Part shown: in pieces, positions 6,714-10,651 of the stretch
Numbering within the stretch: the stretch's first letter is position 1
How the letters are laid out: the number at the start of each line of letters is the position of its first letter
Assembly: GCA_030650265.1 (NCBI GenBank)
Contig: JAUSEJ010000190.1
Location: 1-10,651 of the forward strand
Direction of reading: 5' to 3'
DNA length: 10,651 nt
Source of the DNA: Dehalococcoidia bacterium
Lineage (GTDB): Bacteria; Chloroflexota; Dehalococcoidia; JACPQF01
Position numbers and translations under genes: made by a program
Notes under the pieces: model-generated
What the model saw: the letters and a program-made list of their open reading frames with translations, nothing else
Told to the model about the DNA's origin: nothing
The model's database searches: none

Positions 6714-7796
6714 GTGATAGATAATGACCGATTGCTAGCTGTCTTCTTTGATTTGGTTAAGATAGACAGCCCTTCCGGAGAAGAAGGTGCGGTAGCCGAG
6801 TATGTGATTGGCAAATTGCAGTCGATGGGGATTAGCTCCCGCACAGACAAGACGGGCAACGTCATTGCACGTTTACCTGGTACTGGGGAGGCAATTCTAC
6901 TGAATGCCCACCTGGATTCGGTCATGCCCTGCAGGGGAATCACCTGTAAGTTGGACGGCGGAATTATCCGCAGCGATGGCACCACCGTTCTGGGAGCCGA
7001 CGATAGAGCCGGAGTGGCCATTATTCTGGAATCTGTGCAAGCGGCTGTGAGCGGCGGCATACCGACGTGCCCGATTGACATAGTCTTTACCGTTAGGGAG
7101 GAAACGGGGTTGTGGGGAGCCAAGAATCTGGACTATGGTCAGATCACCGCCCGGCAAGGGCTGATAATTGACCATGGTGGGCCGATAGATCACGTTGTGG
7201 TAGCCGCACCCTCCCAAAACAATATCGAAGTCACGGTCCACGGGGTTGCCTCTCACGCCGGCGTCAATCCTGAGGATGGTGTCAATGCCATTGCTATTGC
7301 TGCCGAAGCGATCGGTGATTTTCCCGTCGGCCGAGTGGATGAAGAGACAACGTCTAATGTCGGCCTGATCAGAGGCGGCACAGCGCGCAACATCGTTCCC
7401 GACCTGGTGACAATTGTAGCCGAAGCTCGGAGCCACGATGAGACGAAGTTGGAGGCCCAAACCGCCCGGATGAAAGCCGCCTTCCAAGTGGCGGCTGCCA
7501 GATATGGCGGAAAGGTGGACATCGATATCCAGCGATCCTATGGCTGTTTCTCGGTGCCGGTTGAGGCGCCGGTCTTTCAGCGATTGGCGGCTGCCGCCCG
7601 GTCTATCGGCATGGATCTGAAGCCAGAGAAGACTGGTGGTGGCAGCGACGCCAACGTATTCAACAAGCGGGGAATACAGTGCATTATCCTAAGCGCAGGC
7701 TATGATGAAGTCCACACGGTAAAAGAGTGGGTCTCACTCGCCCTTATGGCGCAAAGCGCCGAACTGGTGTTGAAAGCGATATCGGCCACGATCTGA
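6714..7796 (+). CDS. M20-family zinc aminopeptidase (peptidase T-like)
   Basis: A 360-residue cytoplasmic metallopeptidase of the M20 clan, closest in style to the PepT-like aminopeptidases. The two-zinc site is complete: H66 and D68 in NAHLDSV, a bridging Asp in GADDRAG (D96 or D97), the catalytic Glu/ligand pair E129-E130 in REETG, D153 in IIDHGG and H334 in DEVHTVKEW. The inserted dimerisation domain lies at about residues 170-270 and contains the conserved VASHAGVNPEDGVNAI stretch (178-193). There is no signal peptide. The GTG at 6714 has AAGGGG about 8 bases upstream and follows the acetyltransferase stop by 2 bp. A role in removing N-terminal residues from short peptides is likely. Because it follows an ArgA-like gene, a deacetylase of the ArgE type was considered, but the sequence pattern is PepT-like, so that is less likely. 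Confidence 0.88.
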   Translation: MIDNDRLLAVFFDLVKIDSPSGEEGAVAEYVIGKLQSMGISSRTDKTGNVIARLPGTGEAILLNAHLDSVMPCRGITCKLDGGIIRSDGTTVLGADDRAGVAIILESVQAAVSGGIPTCPIDIVFTVREETGLWGAKNLDYGQITARQGLIIDHGGPIDHVVVAAPSQNNIEVTVHGVASHAGVNPEDGVNAIAIAAEAIGDFPVGRVDEETTSNVGLIRGGTARNIVPDLVTIVAEARSHDETKLEAQTARMKAAFQVAAARYGGKVDIDIQRSYGCFSVPVEAPVFQRLAAAARSIGMDLKPEKTGGGSDANVFNKRGIQCIILSAGYDEVHTVKEWVSLALMAQSAELVLKAISATI

Positions 7797-7812
7797 ACGC
7801 ATCATCATCTCA

Positions 7813-7850
7813 GTAGGGGCGAATCCTTAAGCTTAAGGATTCGCCCCTAC
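7813..7850. repeat. Perfect 38-bp palindrome with GTAGGGGCGAA arms
   Basis: The left arm GTAGGGGCGAATCCTTAAG (7813-7831) is matched without error by its reverse complement at 7832-7850, with no loop and an AAGCTT centre. It lies in the 93-bp gap between the peptidase and Nudix genes. The outer 11 bases of each arm recur in the array at 10484-10554, so it belongs to a repeat family. No flanking target duplication is visible and no T tract follows, so an ordinary terminator is unlikely, although a transcript could fold strongly here. Confidence 0.9.
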
Positions 7851-7889
7851 GCTCGTGGTAAACCAGAACCGGCATTTTGGAGGAGAACA

Positions 7890-8432
7890 TTGTCGACTGA
7901 GAAGACCATTGAAAGCCAGCGCCTATATGAGGGGCGGATTATCAACCTCCGGTTGGATACTATAGAGCTTCCCGACGGACGAACTGCCAAACGGGAGATT
8001 GTCGAGCACAGGGGAGCCGTGGCCATTGTCGCCATCGACGAAAATGATAACGTTCTTCTCGTCCGCCAGTTCCGCACGCCTGTGGGAGGAGTTCTCCTTG
8101 AGGTGCCGGCCGGAACCCTCGATCCAGGTGAGAAGCCAGAGGATTGCGCTCGACGCGAACTGCAGGAAGAGACCGGCTTTGCGGCGGGGCACATCGAGCG
8201 ACTGGGAGGCTTCTACAGCGCCCCCGGCTTTTGCACGGAGTACCTTTACCTGTATTTGGCCACCGAGCTGACCCCCAGCCGTCTCGAGGCCGACTACGAC
8301 GAGAACATCGAGGTGGAGAAAGTTCCTTTGAGCGAAGTACATCACCTGATCACCTCTGAGAAGATCCGCGATGCAAAGTCAGTTGGCGGCCTGCTGCTGA
8401 CCCTGTTCTCACGGTCGGGGAAACCTACCTAG
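7890..8432 (+). CDS. Nudix hydrolase, ADP-ribose pyrophosphatase-like
   Basis: A 180-residue Nudix hydrolase, expected to split ADP-ribose (or a related nucleotide sugar) into AMP and ribose 5-phosphate. The Nudix box is complete: G75, E81, R89, E90, E93, E94, G96 and F97 in the pattern Gx5Ex7REUxEExGU. The downstream SAPGF (110-114) places a proline (P112) 16 residues after G96, the hallmark of ADP-ribose-preferring members. The N-terminal strands, with ELPDGRTAKREIVEHRGAVA (26-45), are also typical of this subgroup. The start is TTG at 7890, supported by GGAGGAG at 7879-7885. It has no obvious promoter of its own after the palindrome, so it may be read through from the tlyA operon. Its NAD-salvage role would complement nadK upstream. 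The substrate has not been proven by sequence alone. Confidence 0.9.
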   Translation: MSTEKTIESQRLYEGRIINLRLDTIELPDGRTAKREIVEHRGAVAIVAIDENDNVLLVRQFRTPVGGVLLEVPAGTLDPGEKPEDCARRELQEETGFAAGHIERLGGFYSAPGFCTEYLYLYLATELTPSRLEADYDENIEVEKVPLSEVHHLITSEKIRDAKSVGGLLLTLFSRSGKPT

Positions 8433-8444
8433 CGTCTAAGATGT

Positions 8445-8470
8445 TTGCAGGCGCCCGGCAATTGATTTTT
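8445..8470 (+). terminator. Weak intrinsic terminator candidate after the Nudix gene
   Basis: TTGCAG (8445-8450) and CGGCAA (8456-8461) can pair with one mismatch around a GCGCC loop, followed shortly by TTTTT (8466-8470). The stem is short and imperfect, so this is a tentative call, made because it lies 13 bases after the Nudix stop and before a new promoter. Confidence 0.25.
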
Positions 8471-8627
8471 CGTGTTTCACCGGACCCATGTCCACATGTC
8501 CAACATAGCGAGTAGTTCAATTGGGGTGTAGTGGTCAGCCCTTCGTCAAAAAATCTGCTCCAACTGCAGGGGTCTTGGCCAGAACCCAAGTGATTGAAGG
8601 TTGGCTGAGAGCCCAAACTATTTGTTG

Positions 8628-8636
8628 TGCTATAAT
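8628..8636 (+). promoter_or_regulatory. Extended -10 promoter of mutL
   Basis: TGC (8628-8630) plus consensus TATAAT (8631-8636) forms an extended -10 with no recognisable -35 box at 15-19 bases. The same nine bases occur in the minus-strand cytochrome promoter at 1600-1608. Transcription would start near 8643, right at the GGAGG ribosome site (8644-8648), giving a leader of only about 15 bases before the TTG at 8658. Confidence 0.55.
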
Positions 8637-8657
8637 AGGGCCCGGAGGAAACAGACC

Positions 8658-10394
8658 TTGCCGATCAGAGTCCTGCTGCCTGAGATCGCGATGAAGATTG
8701 CCGCTGGTGAGATCATTGAGCGCCCGTCTTCCGTCGTGAAAGAGCTAATCGAGAACTCCTTAGATGCGGGCGCGACCGTGGTGACAGTCGAGGTGAGGGG
8801 TGGGGGAACACAACTTCTCAGGATCACGGACGACGGCAGCGGCATCCCTGCCGGCGAGGTGGACCTTGCCTTCCGACGTCATGCAACCAGCAAAATCTCG
8901 GGTCTAGCAGATCTGCAATCCGTAAAAACTTTGGGATTCAGAGGCGAGGCCCTGCCCAGTATTATATCGGTAGCGGACGTTACGCTTCTGACCCGCGTCA
9001 GATCGGCACTGGCGGGAACCTATGTGGGTTTCAAGCGGGGAATTCTGACGGAGCAGGGAAGCCGGGGCTGCCCTGAGGGTACAACTGTGACCGTACGCAA
9101 CCTTTTTGCCACCGTTCCGGCGCGTCTAAAATTCTTGAAATCGACTTCCACCGAGGTTGGTCAGATCAGTCAATTGGTTTCTCAGTGCGCCCTCGCGTAT
9201 CCCGGGGTGAAATTTACCCTGATTGTCGAAGGGAAAGACGTTTTTCATAGCCCGGGTAGCGGCAAGCTGCTTGACGTGGTGGCCCAGCTTTATGGTTTGG
9301 AAACGGCCAGACAAATGATCGAGATCGATCGCACGAGCAGGGAGGGCGAAGATGGGGTCCGGGTTTGGGGCTGCGTCAGCCCGCCATCTGTCACCAGAAA
9401 CAACCGCACATATATGAGTATTTTTGTGAACAAACGTTGGGTTCAGAATCGACGGATCGCTGTGGCGACGGAGGAGGCTTATAGAGGCATGCTCCAGGTC
9501 GGGCGGCATCCGATCGTCGTGCTCAACGTCGATCTGGCGCCAACGGCTGTGGACGTCAACGTTCATCCGGCGAAGGGTGAGGTCAAGTTCGTCAGGGAGG
9601 ATGAGGTCTTCGATGCCGTGTATAGGCCGATAAGGGCGGCCCTCGTTGGCTCTTCTGCGGTACCCGCCATGCACCTGCCGACTGATGGTGGATACAAGGA
9701 AACCTCTACTAGCGTGCCTATGGCGGCCTTGGACGCCGGCGGTTGGTCTGCGGGCCTTGCGATCAGTCAGACCGAAGATCGCCTTGAACCCCGGACGTCG
9801 CCGATTCAGGGAGGCGCCAGCACTTTGCCCTTCCTGCGGGTCGTCGGGCAGATGGGGGAAACCTACGTGATCGCCGAGGGTCCCGATGGCATGTATCTCA
9901 TCGATCAGCATACGGCCCACGAGCGGGTCCTGTTTGAGAAGATCAGGGGCCAATTGGACGAGAATAGAGCGGAATCTCAGGGAATACTCGATCCTTTACT
10001 AGTCGAGCTAACGCCGTCTCAGAACGAGCGGCTTCAGGCGAATCTTCCTGCTCTTGTGGCGGGTGGATTCGCAGTCGAAACTTTCGGCAGCAATTGTTGC
10101 CTTCTTAGGGCTGTTCCGTCGTTTCTCCGCGAAGCGAATCCCAAGGAGGCTTTTCTGGCCGTTCTCGACGACCTGAGCTACGGTGCGGCAACCATGGAAT
10201 GGAAAGAAAAGCTGGCTATGTCGATGGCCTGTCACGGCGCCGTACGAGCCGGGCAGGCGCTGTCCATCGAGGAGATGAGAGATCTCATTAGACAATTGGA
10301 GAAGACCAACCTTCCCCGCACCTGCCCTCATGGCCGACCGACCATGGTACACCTCAGTTCGTCCCTGCTCGAAAAGGAGTTTGGGAGAAGGTAG
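8658..10394 (+). CDS. mutL: DNA mismatch repair protein MutL
   Basis: A 578-residue MutL, the ATP-dependent matchmaker of mismatch repair. The N-terminal GHKL ATPase is intact: E29 and N33 in VVKELIENSLDAGA, D58 in TDDGSGI, RHATSK (74-79), GFRGEAL (93-99) and K306 in NVHPAKGEVKF. A variable linker runs at about residues 332-390. The C-terminal domain carries the metal-binding endonuclease motifs of nicking MutL proteins: DQHTAHERVLFE (416-427, consensus DQHA with Thr for Ala), ACHGAVRAG (524-532) and CPHGRP (556-561). This suggests strand nicking without MutH. The start is TTG at 8658, with GGAGG 9 bases upstream and an N terminus (MPIRVLLPEIAMKIAAGEII) aligned with E. coli MutL. An upstream in-frame TTG at 8601 lies before the promoter and is rejected. 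No mutS is in the window. Confidence 0.96.
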   Translation: MPIRVLLPEIAMKIAAGEIIERPSSVVKELIENSLDAGATVVTVEVRGGGTQLLRITDDGSGIPAGEVDLAFRRHATSKISGLADLQSVKTLGFRGEALPSIISVADVTLLTRVRSALAGTYVGFKRGILTEQGSRGCPEGTTVTVRNLFATVPARLKFLKSTSTEVGQISQLVSQCALAYPGVKFTLIVEGKDVFHSPGSGKLLDVVAQLYGLETARQMIEIDRTSREGEDGVRVWGCVSPPSVTRNNRTYMSIFVNKRWVQNRRIAVATEEAYRGMLQVGRHPIVVLNVDLAPTAVDVNVHPAKGEVKFVREDEVFDAVYRPIRAALVGSSAVPAMHLPTDGGYKETSTSVPMAALDAGGWSAGLAISQTEDRLEPRTSPIQGGASTLPFLRVVGQMGETYVIAEGPDGMYLIDQHTAHERVLFEKIRGQLDENRAESQGILDPLLVELTPSQNERLQANLPALVAGGFAVETFGSNCCLLRAVPSFLREANPKEAFLAVLDDLSYGAATMEWKEKLAMSMACHGAVRAGQALSIEEMRDLIRQLEKTNLPRTCPHGRPTMVHLSSSLLEKEFGRR

Positions 10395-10651
10395 CTTGCC
10401 TCGCGAGCCTTGGCCAGCATATTGGAGTCAGGATGCAATTTCAAGATTGGTTTGCGATGTGGTTGAGGCGTATCAGGAGAGAACGTAGGGGCGAAAACAT
10501 AGAGTCGAAAAAGCAGGGGCGAAAAGTAGGGGCGAAAAATTTTTCGCCCCTACGATGCTGTGCATTAAACCGGTTTGCAGGATGGATCGCCGATATGTCA
10601 GTCCCAAATCTCCTACAGTTTAAGGTAAGAGTGGGCATAGATCCATTTGTT
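10395..10651. other. Non-coding stretch after mutL
   Basis: I see no convincing gene in these 257 bases. A 65-codon minus-strand frame (10441-10638) exists only by reading through the repeat array and has no family resemblance. Apart from the array at 10484-10554 I see only a small AACCGGTT palindrome near 10568. No clear terminator for mutL is visible, though the 28-bp palindrome could act as a transcript end. Confidence 0.6.
10484..10554. repeat. Tandem and inverted array of GTAGGGGCGAAAA units
   Basis: Four direct units of about 13-14 bp follow each other: GTAGGGGCGAAAA (10485-10497), a degenerate TAGAGTCGAAAAA (10500-10512), GCAGGGGCGAAAA (10513-10525) and GTAGGGGCGAAAAA (10526-10539). 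The last is joined head-to-head to its perfect reverse complement (10540-10553), giving a 28-bp palindrome. The first unit can also pair with the same inverted arm (CGTAGGGGCGAAAA at 10484-10497 with 10541-10554), so alternative hairpins exist. The core is shared with the palindrome at 7813-7850. It lies about 90 bp beyond mutL. Confidence 0.88.

Noticed and set aside
8519..8590. tRNA-like stretch beginning with GGGGTGTAGTGGTCAGC
   Set aside because: No matching acceptor stem, anticodon arm or T-loop follows, so the cloverleaf cannot be built.
8601..8657. N-terminal 19-codon extension of mutL from a TTG at 8601
   Set aside because: It lies upstream of and across the predicted promoter, and the family N terminus begins exactly at the TTG at 8658, which has its own GGAGG.
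9126..9953. 275-codon minus-strand open frame inside mutL
   Set aside because: The plus strand here encodes intact MutL motifs; the antisense product resembles nothing and is explained by codon bias.
10484..10554. Possible CRISPR array
   Set aside because: Units are only 13-14 bp, two are directly adjacent, there are no spacers of normal size and no cas genes in the window.
10441..10638. 65-codon minus-strand frame near the right edge
   Set aside because: It runs straight through the GTAGGGGCGAAAA repeat array, has no clear ribosome site and no family resemblance.

Overview
The window is bacterial chromosomal DNA with dense, operon-packed genes of moderately high G+C. Eleven protein-coding genes are supported, one of them cut by the left edge. 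Only four start with ATG, four with GTG and three with TTG. The mix of an actinobacterial-type decaprenyl-phosphate phosphoribosyltransferase, the tlyA-nadK-recN cluster, an anaerobic-type haem/FeS/NrfD module and dispersed GTAGGGGCGAA palindromes suggests a Chloroflexota genome, possibly of the Dehalococcoidia type. That assignment is an inference from gene style, not from a marker-gene comparison.

Left block, minus strand (1-2668). A respiratory electron-transfer operon reads leftwards: a membrane-anchored cytochrome c with six CxxCH motifs (925-1512), a 16-cysteine ferredoxin subunit (196-834) and the start of an NrfD/PsrC-like membrane subunit (1-192). Any catalytic subunit would lie beyond the left edge. 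It has its own promoter with an extended -10 near 1600 and a repeat array at 1625-1653 that looks like a regulator site. Upstream of it, also on the minus strand, is a UbiA-family decaprenyl-phosphate phosphoribosyltransferase (1775-2668).

Central block, plus strand (2818-8432). Divergent promoters at 2697-2761 separate the prenyltransferase from a tight operon: tlyA (rRNA 2'-O-methyltransferase), nadK (NAD kinase), recN (SMC-like recombination repair ATPase), an ArgA-like GNAT acetyltransferase and an M20/PepT-like peptidase. Gaps run from a 4-bp overlap to 11 bp. A perfect 38-bp palindrome separates this from a Nudix ADP-ribose pyrophosphatase-like gene, which may be read through from the same operon.

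Right block (8433-10651). A 225-bp non-coding stretch holds a weak terminator candidate, a degenerate coding-like trace and an extended -10 promoter. It leads into mutL (578 residues with all ATPase and endonuclease motifs). The last 257 bases hold no convincing gene but contain a tandem and inverted array sharing the GTAGGGGCGAA core with the 38-bp palindrome.

Functionally the window pairs housekeeping information-processing and NAD genes on the plus strand with a respiratory module on the minus strand. I found no clearly new enzymatic system. The most unusual material is non-coding: the palindromic repeat family, the operator-like array and the closely spaced divergent promoters.
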